DNA of 37,187 nt from CAZAKZ01 sp964485695 (GCA_964485695.1 CAZAKZ010000044.1:1-37187), one strand, 5' to 3'. Positions 7,557 through 15,754 are shown, counted from the stretch's first letter. A program made the numbers and translations. Notes: generated from the sequence alone by a model not told the origin.

Positions 7557-8921
7557 CCTGGCTTTGGGCTTCCTGGGTCGAGACGGTTTTTTCCTGGTTT
7601 TCCTGGCCTTCCTGGCCGCTGACCCACTGTTCTTGCTACCGGATCGGGCCTGGGTGTAGCGATCCAACCACAGCTTGTGGGTCTCGAGAGAGGCCTTCTC
7701 CGCGAGGCAGACCACCTTGTACGCCTCCAGGGTCTCCGGGAAGTGTGCCCGGCGGACCAGGACTGAAGGCTTGAATCGCCGCCCCGGGCCCCGGCCCTCG
7801 ATCTTCCGGAGTCCGAGGAAGATTTCCCGCACCCGCTGGGCGTTCTTCCGGCTCACCCCCATGCGCTCGGCAAAGGGATCGAAGATCTTCTCCACCGGCT
7901 CGAGGGGATTCACGGGAGCCCCCTCCAGGTCCTCCTCGTAGAGCGCCTCCTCCTCGCGGATGCGGGAGAGGAAGAGAACAGTCAGCAACAGGGCGTCGCT
8001 GTAGCGCCTCTTTCCCCCGTCTTCGCGGTCCATGACCTCCAGGTCCCGGAGGAACCGGTCGATCTCCTCCATGTCACTGACCTCGGGCACCACATAGTCG
8101 AGGACGTGGAGATCGGTGAGGGTCTGGAAGACCTTTCGGGCCCGGCCGCAGCTCAGGGCCTGGAGCATTTCCTCCAGGACCCGGGGCCGGGCGGCCCGGG
8201 CGATCTCGGGACCACACGTCTCCATGGCCTCGGCCACGTCCGCCTCGATGCGGAATCCGAGCCGGGCGCTGAACTCGGCCGCCCGGAGGATACGCACGGG
8301 ATCCTCCCGGAACCGGATCACGGGCGTCCCGATGGTGGTCAGGCATTTTCGTTTCATGTCCTCCATGCCCCCCACGTAGTCCAGGACCACCTGGTCCTCG
8401 ACGTCGTAGAACAGGGCATTGATGGTGAAATCCCGCCGGAGCGCATCCTCCTCGGCGCTGCCGTAGACGTTGTCGCGCAGGATGAGAAGGTCCTCGTCGA
8501 TCTCCTCGTCGTCGTTGCCGTGTATATCCTGGGGATTCTTCCGGAACGTGGACACCTCGATGATCTTCTCGCCGAAGTGGATATGGGCCAGCTTGAAGCG
8601 GCGGCCGATGATGCGGCAGTTGCGGAACAGACGCTTGATCTGGCGGGGACGGGCCGAGGTGGCCACGTCGAAGTCCTTGGGCACCCGGTCGAGGAGGAGG
8701 TCGCGAACGCATCCGCCCACGAGGTAGGCCTGGTGGCCGAAACGCATGAACCGCCGCAGGATCTTCAGGGTATCGAAGTCCAGCTTGTTCTCGGGGATGG
8801 CGATGGGATGCGCCACGGGCTCACGGGAATCCTCGGGCGGGGCCGTGCGCGGGCTCTCGCTGGACGCCTCCGGGTCCGGTTCCTTTCTCCTCCGCGGTCC
8901 TCTTCGATGGCTTCGCGTCAA
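7554..8921 (-). CDS. pcnB: PcnB-type poly(A) polymerase / CCA-adding family nucleotidyltransferase
   Basis: The protein has 455 residues. The polymerase-beta-type head is clear: YLVGGCVRDLLLDRVPKDFDVATSA with GG at 69-70 and the metal-binding DFD at 83-85. LFRNCRIIGRRFKLAHIHFGEKIIEVSTFR, NVYGSAEEDALRRDFTINALFYDV and RFREDPVRILRAAEFSARLGFRIE follow. The segment FRNCRIIGRRFKLAH is much closer to E. coli PcnB than to CCA enzymes, and both tRNAs here encode CCA, so mRNA polyadenylation is the likelier role. The C-terminus is a very basic tail (ARKARKTRKKPSRPRKPKAR), as in PcnB. The start is TTG (8921) with AGGAG eight bases upstream (8930-8934); an upstream ATG at 8999 in the same frame lacks a ribosome site. 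The N-terminal 45 residues are low-complexity. Confidence 0.88.
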   Translation of the reverse strand: MTRSHRRGPRRRKEPDPEASSESPRTAPPEDSREPVAHPIAIPENKLDFDTLKILRRFMRFGHQAYLVGGCVRDLLLDRVPKDFDVATSARPRQIKRLFRNCRIIGRRFKLAHIHFGEKIIEVSTFRKNPQDIHGNDDEEIDEDLLILRDNVYGSAEEDALRRDFTINALFYDVEDQVVLDYVGGMEDMKRKCLTTIGTPVIRFREDPVRILRAAEFSARLGFRIEADVAEAMETCGPEIARAARPRVLEEMLQALSCGRARKVFQTLTDLHVLDYVVPEVSDMEEIDRFLRDLEVMDREDGGKRRYSDALLLTVLFLSRIREEEALYEEDLEGAPVNPLEPVEKIFDPFAERMGVSRKNAQRVREIFLGLRKIEGRGPGRRFKPSVLVRRAHFPETLEAYKVVCLAEKASLETHKLWLDRYTQARSGSKNSGSAARKARKTRKKPSRPRKPKAR

Positions 8922-8991
8922 ATGATATGCTCCTGATTCGGCCCGTTTCACCTGGCCCTGGCTGCGGCAGAAACTATCAAATCCGCCACCT

Positions 8992-9036
8992 CCGATCAAC
9001 CGGGATCAGGCGGACAGCCGATCAACCCGGGTCAGG
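8992..9036. repeat. Spaced 19-bp direct repeat downstream of ileS
   Basis: CCGATCAACCGGGATCAGG (8992-9010) recurs as CCGATCAACCCGGGTCAGG (9018-9036), with 17/19 identity and a 26-bp period. It lies between ileS and pcnB. A GC-rich palindromic run (GGCCGGCCGGGCCGGC, 9036-9051) follows. It could act as a 3'-end structure for ileS or a protein-binding repeat; no known motif was recognised. Confidence 0.55.
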
Positions 9037-9078
9037 GCCGGCCGGGCCGGCTCATTGACCGCCCATGAAACGCCCAAT

Positions 9079-9116
9079 CCGGATTCCATGGGCACTTTCT
9101 GAGCTGGTTCAGGCCC
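9079..9116 (+). repeat. Hairpin repeat partial copy D, overlapping ileS stop
   Basis: Positions 9079-9104 match copy B (14088-14113) at 24/26 bases, including CATGGGCACTTT and TGAGC. TTCAGGCCC (9108-9116) then matches 14128-14136. The loop and right arm of stem-loop 1 are missing (about a 12-bp deletion). The ileS stop codon (9111-9109 on the minus strand) lies inside the element. The rest of the 105-bp unit is absent. Confidence 0.65.
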
Positions 9117-12100
9117 GCACCACTCCGATTCCGACCTCCAGGTCCCCAACCTTCACCGTGCGCGTCTCGGACCCCCCGGGCGCGTCTCCCAGGGTGAGGC
9201 GGCTGCACAGGGTCTCGCCCTTGACGTAGTCGGCGTGGTCGTGAACCACGGCGTGGAGCGCCTCGGAGCCCTGGAGCCAGACCTGGATGCGGTCCACGTA
9301 CTCCAGGCCCATCTCCTTGCGCAGGGTCTGGATCCGGCTCACCAGCTCCCGGGCCCGGCCCTCTCTTTCCAGGTCCTCGGTGATCTCGGTATCCAGGACC
9401 ACCACGCCCACCCGGTCGTCCTGGGCCGCGTACCCCTCCCGGGACCGGAGCCGCACTTCCACCTCTTCGGAGGTGAGGTCGGCGGGGGATTCGTCCCCCA
9501 GGGCCAGGGTGAGCTTCCCTTCGGAGTCCAGGGCGGCCTTGAGGGCCGCCGGATCGGCCTCCTTCAGGGCCTTCTGCACCAGGGGCAGGCGCGGGCCTAA
9601 CTTCGGGCCGAGGGCCTTGAAGTTGGGCCGGACCTCGTAGTGGACAAAGGCCTCCACCGTGGTGGGAAATTCCACCGCCTTGACGTTCAGCTCCTCGGCA
9701 ATGGTGGCGCTGAGGTTCCGCACCGACTCCACCCGATCCGGCTCGGCCAGGCAGACCTGGACGCCCTTCAGAGGCTGGCGCACCTTCAGGCCGTGGGTGC
9801 TCCGGGCGGCCAGGCCCAGCGACACCACCTCGCGCACGCGGGCCATGCGGTCGGAGAGGTCCGGGTCCACCAGGGCCTCCACGGGTTCGGGGTAGTCGGT
9901 CAGATGCACCGACTCGGGGAGGTGATCTGAAAGCGGGCCGGCCGCCAGGTTCTGGAACATGTCCTCGGCCAGGAACGGCACGAAGGGCGCAATGAGGCGG
10001 GTCAGGGTCACCAGGCACTCGTAGAGGGTCCAGTAGGCATCCAGCTTCTCCGGGGGATGGCCCTCGGCCCAGAACCGGGAACGGCTCCGGCGCAGCCACC
10101 AGTTGCTCAGGCCGTCCACGAACCGGTTCAGCCGTCTGGCCGCGTCCTGGACCTGGTAGTCTTCCAGGGCCTCGATGACCTTGCCTGCGGTGATGTGGAG
10201 CTCTGACAGGACCCACCGGTCCAGCTCGCTCCGGTCCCGGGCGGGCCGGAATCCCTCGCCGCGGGCCAGATCCTCGTGGTTCAGGCCCCGCACCCCTCCT
10301 CCGGCCGACGGATCGAAGCCGTCGATGTTGGCGTAGATGGTGAAGAAGCCGTAGACGTTGTAGAGGGTGATGAGGAACTCCTTCTGCGCCGTCCGGACCC
10401 CGGCCAGCGAGTGCCGGGTGTTGTTCCAGGGCGGCGAGATGAAGAAGAACCACCTGAAGGCATCGGCGCCGGGCGCCGGGGTCAGGTCCTCCAGGTCCAC
10501 CACGTCCCCGGTCTGGACGCCCAGGTGCTCGGCGCTGCCCGGATCGAGGATCACGGCGTGTCGGAAGTCGGGATCGCGGCCCGCGGCGGCGAACCGGTCC
10601 GCCTTGTCGGTGTCCATGGGGACCAGGTTCTCGAGAACCCGGTCGCCCCGGTTGAGTCGCACCGTGGCTCCCTTTCGCTGCAGGTCCAGGCCCTCGAAGT
10701 CGTCCCGGGTGAGGCCGACCTTTTTTTCACCCGGACCCTTTGGACCCACCAGGGCCTTGAAGGGAGGTTTCCCGTCCGCCACCACCACCTTCATCTCCAT
10801 CCTCACCCGCTCCAGAATGACATCCGGGGGGGTGAAGTTGCGCTTGGACTTGGACTCCTTCTTGCCGTCCCGATCGCACACGTGGCCCAGCACGATGCAG
10901 TGCTTGTAGGGATGCGGAAAGTCCCGTAGGGCCTCGAGGCCCAGGTCCTTCTGGGTCTCGGCGTCGAACACCAGGGTCGAGATGGTCATGAGGGAGTAGA
11001 ACCATCCGCGGGTCTGGTCGATGGCCTCGGAGATGAAGTCGGACGGGAAGGCCTCCTCGAACGCCGCCCGGTTTCGGTGCGGGTAGCCCCACTGCGCGAA
11101 GGGCATGCAGCCGGAATCGAACCAGCAGTCGATGACCTCGGGGACGCGGCGATAGACGCCGGCCTCGCCCGGCCGGGTCCACGTCACCTTGTCGATCCAG
11201 GGCTTGTGCACGCGCAGGTGTTCGCTCAGGCTATCATCCCGGGCCCGGGCCGCCTCGAAGTCGTCGAAGGCCCGGGGATTGCGCTCCAGGATGGCCTCCA
11301 CGCTGGCGGGACAGTCCATCTCGCCGGTCTCGTCGTTGATCCAGATGTTCAGGGGCGTGCCCCAGAACCGCTCCCGGGACAGGGCCCAGTCCACGTTGTT
11401 GGCCAGAAAATCTCCGAACCGCCCCTCCTGGATGTGGCCCGGATACCAGGTAGTGGCCCGGTTGTTGGCGATGATGTCGTGGATGCGCCGGCGGGTCCGG
11501 ATGAACCAGCTCTTGCGGGCGTACTGGATGAGGGGGTCCTGGTCGGCGCGCCAGCAGAAGGGGTACTCGTGGTTCACGACCCCCTCGGAGAAGAGCAGGC
11601 CGCGCTCCTCCAGCTCCCGGAGGAGGTCGCGGTCGCACTCCTTGCAGAACCGGCCCTGGTAGGGCCCGGTGCCCGGGCTGAAGGTGCCGTCCGGCTCCAC
11701 GAGCTGGAGAAAGCCGAGGTCTTGCTCCTGGCCCACGCGGTAGTCGTCCTCACCAAAGGCGGGCGCCATGTGGACCACGCCGGTGCCCTGGTCCAGGGTG
11801 ACGAAGTCGGCCGGGATCACCCGGTAGGGATCGCCGCCTTCGGGCTCGGCAAAGGTGAAGAGCGGCTCGTAGCGCATGCCCACCAGGTCCTTGCCCTTCA
11901 TCGAGGCCTTCACCTCGTGGGGCCGGTCCCCCAGGACGGACGCCGTGGTGGCCGCAGCCAGGAGATAGCGCCTGCTACCCGCGTCCTCCTCCACCTCCAC
12001 CTCCACGTAGTCGATGTCCTCGCGGACGGCGAGGCCGGTGTTGCTGGGGAGGGTCCAGGGCGTGGTGGTCCAGGCCAGGAAGAACCGGTTCGCCTCCCCC

Positions 12101-12750
12101 TGCACCCGGAACCGGAGCACCACCGAGGGATCGGTGACCATTCGATACCCCTGGCCCACCTCTCCGGCGCTCAGCGCCGTGCCTCCGGCCGGCCACCACC
12201 ACACCACCTTGTGGCCCTGGTAGAGGAGGCCCTTCTTGAAGAGCTGACTCAGCGCCCACCAGACGCTCTCCACGTAGTCGGCGTGGTAGGTGACGTAGGC
12301 CGTGTTCAGGTCCACCCAGAATCCGATGCGCTCGGTGAGTTTCTCCCATTCGGACATGTAGCGGAACACGCTCTCGATGCACTTGCGGGCAAAGGGCTCC
12401 ACGCCGTAGTCGGCGATGGCCTCTCCTCCGTGGATCCCCAGCTCCTTCTCCACCTCCACTTCCACGGGCAGGCCGTGGGTGTCCCATCCGGCCTTCCGGG
12501 GCACGTGAAAACCCCGCATGGTCTTGTAGCGGGGGAACAGATCCTTGATGACGCGGGTCAGGACGTGGCCGTTGTGGGGCAGGCCGTTGGCGGTGGGAGG
12601 CCCCTCGTAGAAGACGTAGGTGCCCCGGGAGGTTCCCTCTCTCAGGGTGAGGCTCTTGCGGAAGATCTCCCGATCCTTCCAGAACGCGAGGATCCCCTTC
12701 TCGAGGGCCGGAAAGTCGTACCGGGTCGAAACGGCTCGAAATACCGCCAT
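9109..12750 (-). CDS. ileS: Isoleucyl-tRNA synthetase
   Basis: This class Ia synthetase charges tRNA-Ile. It has 1213 residues, longer than usual. The HIGH-type motif is GPPTANGLPHNGHVLTR (near residue 50), followed by the CP1 editing domain (GWDTHGLPVEVEVEKELG, WTTTPWTLPSNTGLAV, GTGVVHMAPAFGEDDY). Then come the WFIRT and NIWIN motifs, the KMSKS-equivalent GKKESKSKRN (~residue 632) and the anticodon-binding domain (NRFVDGLSNWWLRRSRSRFW). A roughly 110-residue insert (~648-757) separates ESKSKRNFTPPDVILERV from PGADAFRWFFF; the two normally adjoin. The start MAVFRAVSTRYDF was chosen because AAGGG lies 7 nt upstream. An ATG at 12807, with GGAGAG 11-12 nt upstream, would add 19 residues. The stop lies within repeat copy D. 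Confidence 0.95.
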   Translation of the reverse strand: MAVFRAVSTRYDFPALEKGILAFWKDREIFRKSLTLREGTSRGTYVFYEGPPTANGLPHNGHVLTRVIKDLFPRYKTMRGFHVPRKAGWDTHGLPVEVEVEKELGIHGGEAIADYGVEPFARKCIESVFRYMSEWEKLTERIGFWVDLNTAYVTYHADYVESVWWALSQLFKKGLLYQGHKVVWWWPAGGTALSAGEVGQGYRMVTDPSVVLRFRVQGEANRFFLAWTTTPWTLPSNTGLAVREDIDYVEVEVEEDAGSRRYLLAAATTASVLGDRPHEVKASMKGKDLVGMRYEPLFTFAEPEGGDPYRVIPADFVTLDQGTGVVHMAPAFGEDDYRVGQEQDLGFLQLVEPDGTFSPGTGPYQGRFCKECDRDLLRELEERGLLFSEGVVNHEYPFCWRADQDPLIQYARKSWFIRTRRRIHDIIANNRATTWYPGHIQEGRFGDFLANNVDWALSRERFWGTPLNIWINDETGEMDCPASVEAILERNPRAFDDFEAARARDDSLSEHLRVHKPWIDKVTWTRPGEAGVYRRVPEVIDCWFDSGCMPFAQWGYPHRNRAAFEEAFPSDFISEAIDQTRGWFYSLMTISTLVFDAETQKDLGLEALRDFPHPYKHCIVLGHVCDRDGKKESKSKRNFTPPDVILERVRMEMKVVVADGKPPFKALVGPKGPGEKKVGLTRDDFEGLDLQRKGATVRLNRGDRVLENLVPMDTDKADRFAAAGRDPDFRHAVILDPGSAEHLGVQTGDVVDLEDLTPAPGADAFRWFFFISPPWNNTRHSLAGVRTAQKEFLITLYNVYGFFTIYANIDGFDPSAGGGVRGLNHEDLARGEGFRPARDRSELDRWVLSELHITAGKVIEALEDYQVQDAARRLNRFVDGLSNWWLRRSRSRFWAEGHPPEKLDAYWTLYECLVTLTRLIAPFVPFLAEDMFQNLAAGPLSDHLPESVHLTDYPEPVEALVDPDLSDRMARVREVVSLGLAARSTHGLKVRQPLKGVQVCLAEPDRVESVRNLSATIAEELNVKAVEFPTTVEAFVHYEVRPNFKALGPKLGPRLPLVQKALKEADPAALKAALDSEGKLTLALGDESPADLTSEEVEVRLRSREGYAAQDDRVGVVVLDTEITEDLEREGRARELVSRIQTLRKEMGLEYVDRIQVWLQGSEALHAVVHDHADYVKGETLCSRLTLGDAPGGSETRTVKVGDLEVGIGVVRA

Positions 12751-12892
12751 GGGATTGCCCTTGATCGTGCGAGGCTTTGTAACAGTTACGGATTCAGTGT
12801 GATCCATAGTTTTAGGCTCTCCGGGTCCACATGTCCAATTTCAGCCGCGGCCCCCGCACATTCCCTGCCTGGATCCGGGTATCCGGATGCCG

Positions 12893-12898
12893 TACAAT
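12893..12898 (+). promoter_or_regulatory. Candidate -10 box for the YchF-like gene
   Basis: TACAAT lies 81 nt upstream of the ATG at 12979 in the divergent ileS/YchF-like spacer. The -35 position (TGGATC, 17-nt spacer) is weak. Confidence 0.3.
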
Positions 12899-12978
12899 CC
12901 TCGACACGTACGCGCCGCGACATCGAGATCCGCCGCGGATTGTGAATCCATCGGCGCGGGTGGGAGAGGGCCTGAACC

Positions 12979-14028
12979 ATGAAGATCGGTATCCTGGGAT
13001 TTGCGGGCTCGGGTAAGAAGAGCCTGTTCAAGCTCCTCACCGGAGTGGACACCGGCGCTCGGCCGGGCAATGTGGTGCCGGGCGTGGCCCGGTTCCGGGA
13101 CGTCCGGGTGGACCGCCTGGCCGAGATCTACAAGCCGAAGAAGTTCACCTATGCCGAGATCGAGTTCCTGTGCCTGCCCGACGTGGAGATCGGGGGGACC
13201 CGGGGAGCGACCTGGCTCAGGGCCGTCCAGGATGCCGACGCCCTCTGCGTGGTGGTGCGGGACTTCCAGGACCCGTCCGTGTTCCACCCCCACGACACCG
13301 TGGATCCCCTGCGGGACGCCCGGGCCCTGGAGACCGAGTTCATCCTGGCGGACCTGGGGCTGGTGGAGACCCGGCTGGAGCGTATGGAAAGCGACGTGAA
13401 GCACGGCAAGGATCCGCGCATCCTGAGGGAAAAGGGCTACTTCACGGCGTGCAAGGACCACCTCGAGGCCGAGAAGCCGCTCCGGTCCATGGTCTGGGAC
13501 AACGACATGGAGGCCGCCCTGAAGAGCCTCGGATTCCTCAGCCGCCGCCCGGTGCTGGTGGTGGTGAGCACCGACAGCGAAAACCCGGCCCCCGAAGTCC
13601 TCGAGAGCGGATTCACCCCGGAGGTGCCCGGGGTCCGGCTCAACGTTCAGCTGGAGCTGGAGGTGGCCGATCTGGAGGACCCGGAGGAGCGGGCGGCCTT
13701 CCTGGAGGAGCTGGGCATCCAGGAGCCGGCCATGGCCGCGGTCGGCCGGGCCGTGTTCGGCGCCGTGGGTTTCATCTCGTTCTTCACGGTGGAGGGGAGC
13801 GAGGTGCGGGCCTGGCCCGTCCGTCACGGCACCCTGGCGCCCCAGGCCGCGGGCAAGGTCCACACCGACATGGAACGCGGCTTCATCCGGGCCGACGTGG
13901 TTCCGTACGAGGCCCTGGTGAAGGCCGGATCCGAGGCAGCCGCCCGGTCCGCGGGCGTGTGGATGCTCAAGGGAAAGGACTACGAGGTCCAGGACGGGGA
14001 CGTGCTGCACGTGCGGTTCAGCGTCTAG
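12979..14028 (+). CDS. Degenerate YchF/OLA1-like protein (TGS domain; G motifs eroded)
   Basis: The 349-residue protein follows the YchF/OLA1 plan almost end to end (the family is ~363 aa). DVRVDRLAEIYKPKKFTYAEIEF corresponds to YchF DxRLDKLAEIxKPKKxxxATIEF. DTVDPLRDARALETEFILADLGLVETRLERME matches the middle, and HGTLAPQAAGKVHTDMERGFIRADVVPYEALVKAGSEAAARSAG...YEVQDGDVLHVRFSV is a well-kept C-terminal TGS domain. The nucleotide site is not kept: the P-loop reads GFAGSGKKS (7-15), with Lys where Ser/Thr should follow GK. The switch-II DIAG is replaced by CLPD (65-68), and the NxxE motif is replaced by VVVSTDSEN. It is probably a ribosome-associated pseudo-GTPase. GGGAGAGGG lies 8 nt before the start. 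Confidence 0.8.
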   Translation: MKIGILGFAGSGKKSLFKLLTGVDTGARPGNVVPGVARFRDVRVDRLAEIYKPKKFTYAEIEFLCLPDVEIGGTRGATWLRAVQDADALCVVVRDFQDPSVFHPHDTVDPLRDARALETEFILADLGLVETRLERMESDVKHGKDPRILREKGYFTACKDHLEAEKPLRSMVWDNDMEAALKSLGFLSRRPVLVVVSTDSENPAPEVLESGFTPEVPGVRLNVQLELEVADLEDPEERAAFLEELGIQEPAMAAVGRAVFGAVGFISFFTVEGSEVRAWPVRHGTLAPQAAGKVHTDMERGFIRADVVPYEALVKAGSEAAARSAGVWMLKGKDYEVQDGDVLHVRFSV

Positions 14029-14063
14029 GGCGGCCGACTCGGCAGCCACCTCCTGGAAGCTCA

Positions 14064-14080
14064 TTCACCTCCGATGAAAT
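14064..14080. repeat. Short repeat TTCACCTCCGATGAAAT flanking copy B
   Basis: It matches 770-786 at 16/17 bases. A related CACCTCCGGATTTCAT occurs at 19640-19655. With the following GGATTTCATGG it forms a small inverted repeat (CCGATGAAATC/GATTTCATGG), so copy B may be nested in a longer palindromic mosaic. Confidence 0.5.
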
Positions 14081-14090
14081 CGCCGGACCG

Positions 14091-14195
14091 GATTTCATGG
14101 GCACTTTATGAGCGGAAACGCGCTCATTTCAGGCCCATGAGTGTTTCATCAGGGGAAAATGAGCGCGTTGGCGCTCAAAAGCCTGCCATGAAATC
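14091..14195 (+). repeat. Hairpin repeat copy B, 105 bp (full length)
   Basis: It starts GATTTCATG and ends CATGAAATC, a perfect 9-bp terminal inverted repeat. Stem-loop 1 is ATGAGCG-GAAACG-CGCTCAT with outer GGGC/GCCC pairing. The centre is ATGAGTGTTTCAT. Stem-loop 2 is TGAGCGC-GTTG-GCGCTCA with outer AGG/CCT. It aligns without gaps to the reverse complement of copy A at 80/105 bases. It lies between the convergent YchF-like gene (ends 14028) and the MFS-type gene, 11 nt beyond the latter's stop codon. Confidence 0.88.
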
Positions 14196-14206
14196 GGGCC
14201 TCGCCC

Positions 14207-15706
14207 TCACAACCCGCCCAGGGTGATCTCCGGAAAAAGCCGGCGAAACTCCCGCCTGTACACGTCGCTGGTGGAGCTCAACAGCACGTCGAAGGCATTG
14301 GCGTCGTCGGTGTAGATGCGCGCCCCGGCGTCATTCAGATAGACCCGGCGGGCGGCCATGGGATCCGGGTCGGGGTCGCCCGCCAGGGGCGTCATGGAGG
14401 CGAAGAAGATCCGGTTCTCGATGCGGTTGGCCGGGTCCACGTGGGCATTGTAGCACCGGACGTGGGGATACACCGCCTTCAGGGTGCGGTAGAGGGAACG
14501 GCTCGAGAGCTCGCCGTCGCCGTCGAGGTGGAGGGAGGAGTTCAGGGCCAGGATGCCCCCGGGCTTCAGGTGGTCCCGGGCCTCCTCGAACGCCTCCCGG
14601 GAGTAGAGGTGAAACGGCACGGCGTCGATGGTGAGCATGTCGATGACGATGTAATCGTAGGTCTTGGATCGCCGGCGCAGCAGGCGACGACCGTCTTCCA
14701 GGAAGAACTCCAGCGGAATCGACGGGTCTAGCCCGAACTGCTCCCGCGCCACCCGGATGGACCGGGGATCGATGTCGGCCACGTCAAAGGCAAGATCGTA
14801 GTCCTTCAGCAACCGCACCAGGGCGCCGCCGGCCAGGCCGGTCAGGAACACGTCCCGGGCCACGGGTTTCCACCGGGTGAGGAGCTCGAAGGTGCGGATG
14901 TACTCGCAGTCCACCCCGTCCGCCGGATCCCGGGGGAGGTGGGTCTGGCAGGCGCCGTCGATGAGGAAGAAGCGCTCGATGTAACCGTCGTCGTAGGTGC
15001 GCTCCACCACCGTGAGGCGGCCCAGGATCCCCTCGGAATCGTAGACCACGCCGGGCACCGCAGCGGGGTCCGGCTTCAGCAGGAGAAACGCCGCCCCCGC
15101 CGCCCCTCCCAGGACCAGGATCCCGGCCGCCGCGCGGAGCCGTCTGGACAACCCGAAGCCCACCCCACCCAGGAGGACCAGGATCCCGGCCAGGAGCACC
15201 AGCACGGTGCGACATCCCACCGATGGAATCAGAACAAAGGAGGTGGTGAGGGTCCCGGCCACGCTCCCCACCGTGCCCAGGGCATAGAGGCGGCCGGCCA
15301 CGTGGCCGAGGCGCTCCACCTCCCGGGTCCTGAGGCGCACGGCAAACGGCGTCACCATGCCGAGACACAGGAGCGGGAGACCGAAGAGGGTGAAGGCGCC
15401 CACCAGGGAGCCGATGCGGAGGTCCAGAGACTCGGTGGCCCGGAGCACCGGCCCCGCCCCCACCCCCACCAGAAGCACCAGGCCCGCGGCCAGGACCAGG
15501 AGGCCGTAGAGCACCCCGCGCCTCGGCCACCGGTCCGCTGCCAGGCCGCCGAGATAATAGCCGAAGGCCAGGGAGACCAGGGTCACGGTGATGAGGGCGG
15601 ACCAGACGTAGAGGCCCGAACCGAAGGAGGGATTGAGCACCCGGGTGCCCAGGATCTCCAGCGCCATGATCACGGCGCCGGTGACAAAGACGATGACTTC
15701 GATCAA
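14207..15706 (-). CDS. Membrane-fused spermidine-synthase-like protein (MFS/SpeE fusion type)
   Basis: The protein has 499 residues. The N-terminal ~210 residues hold several membrane helices (MIEVIVFVTGAVIMALEILGTRVLNPSFGSGLYVWSALI..., LYGLLVLAAGLVLLVGVGAG, LVLLAGILVLLGGVGFGLS). The C-terminal half is a Rossmann fold like spermidine synthase: GILGRLTVVERTYDDGYIERFFLIDGACQ, VFLTGLAGGALVRLL, VADIDPRSIRVAREQFGL, FFLEDGRRLLRR, YDYIVIDMLTIDAVPFHLYSREAFEEARDHLKPGGILALN. The SpeE GGGDGG loop is TGLAGGAL and the catalytic D-[ST]-x-D region is DMLTID, so true aminopropyl transfer is doubtful. The start is TTG (15706), preceded by GGGAAG. A 26-bp perfect palindrome precedes it, after the beta-helix gene. 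Confidence 0.8.
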   Translation of the reverse strand: MIEVIVFVTGAVIMALEILGTRVLNPSFGSGLYVWSALITVTLVSLAFGYYLGGLAADRWPRRGVLYGLLVLAAGLVLLVGVGAGPVLRATESLDLRIGSLVGAFTLFGLPLLCLGMVTPFAVRLRTREVERLGHVAGRLYALGTVGSVAGTLTTSFVLIPSVGCRTVLVLLAGILVLLGGVGFGLSRRLRAAAGILVLGGAAGAAFLLLKPDPAAVPGVVYDSEGILGRLTVVERTYDDGYIERFFLIDGACQTHLPRDPADGVDCEYIRTFELLTRWKPVARDVFLTGLAGGALVRLLKDYDLAFDVADIDPRSIRVAREQFGLDPSIPLEFFLEDGRRLLRRRSKTYDYIVIDMLTIDAVPFHLYSREAFEEARDHLKPGGILALNSSLHLDGDGELSSRSLYRTLKAVYPHVRCYNAHVDPANRIENRIFFASMTPLAGDPDPDPMAARRVYLNDAGARIYTDDANAFDVLLSSTSDVYRREFRRLFPEITLGGL

Positions 15707-15722
15707 CAGATCTTCCCGGAAG

Positions 15723-15748
15723 GCAGGGCCCCCGGCCGGGGGCCCTGC
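15723..15748 (-). terminator. 26-bp perfect palindrome between beta-helix and MFS-type genes
   Basis: GCAGGGCCCCCGG is followed directly by its reverse complement, giving 13-bp arms with no spacer. It starts 6 nt after the beta-helix stop codon and ends 16 nt before the next start codon. As RNA it would form a very strong hairpin ending, protecting or attenuating the transcript. There is no U-tract, so factor-independent termination is not assured. Confidence 0.6.
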
Positions 15749-15754
15749 ATGTCG

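Noticed and set aside
11077..12945. 622-residue open frame opposite ileS
   Set aside because: Antisense shadow; ileS carries all synthetase signatures.
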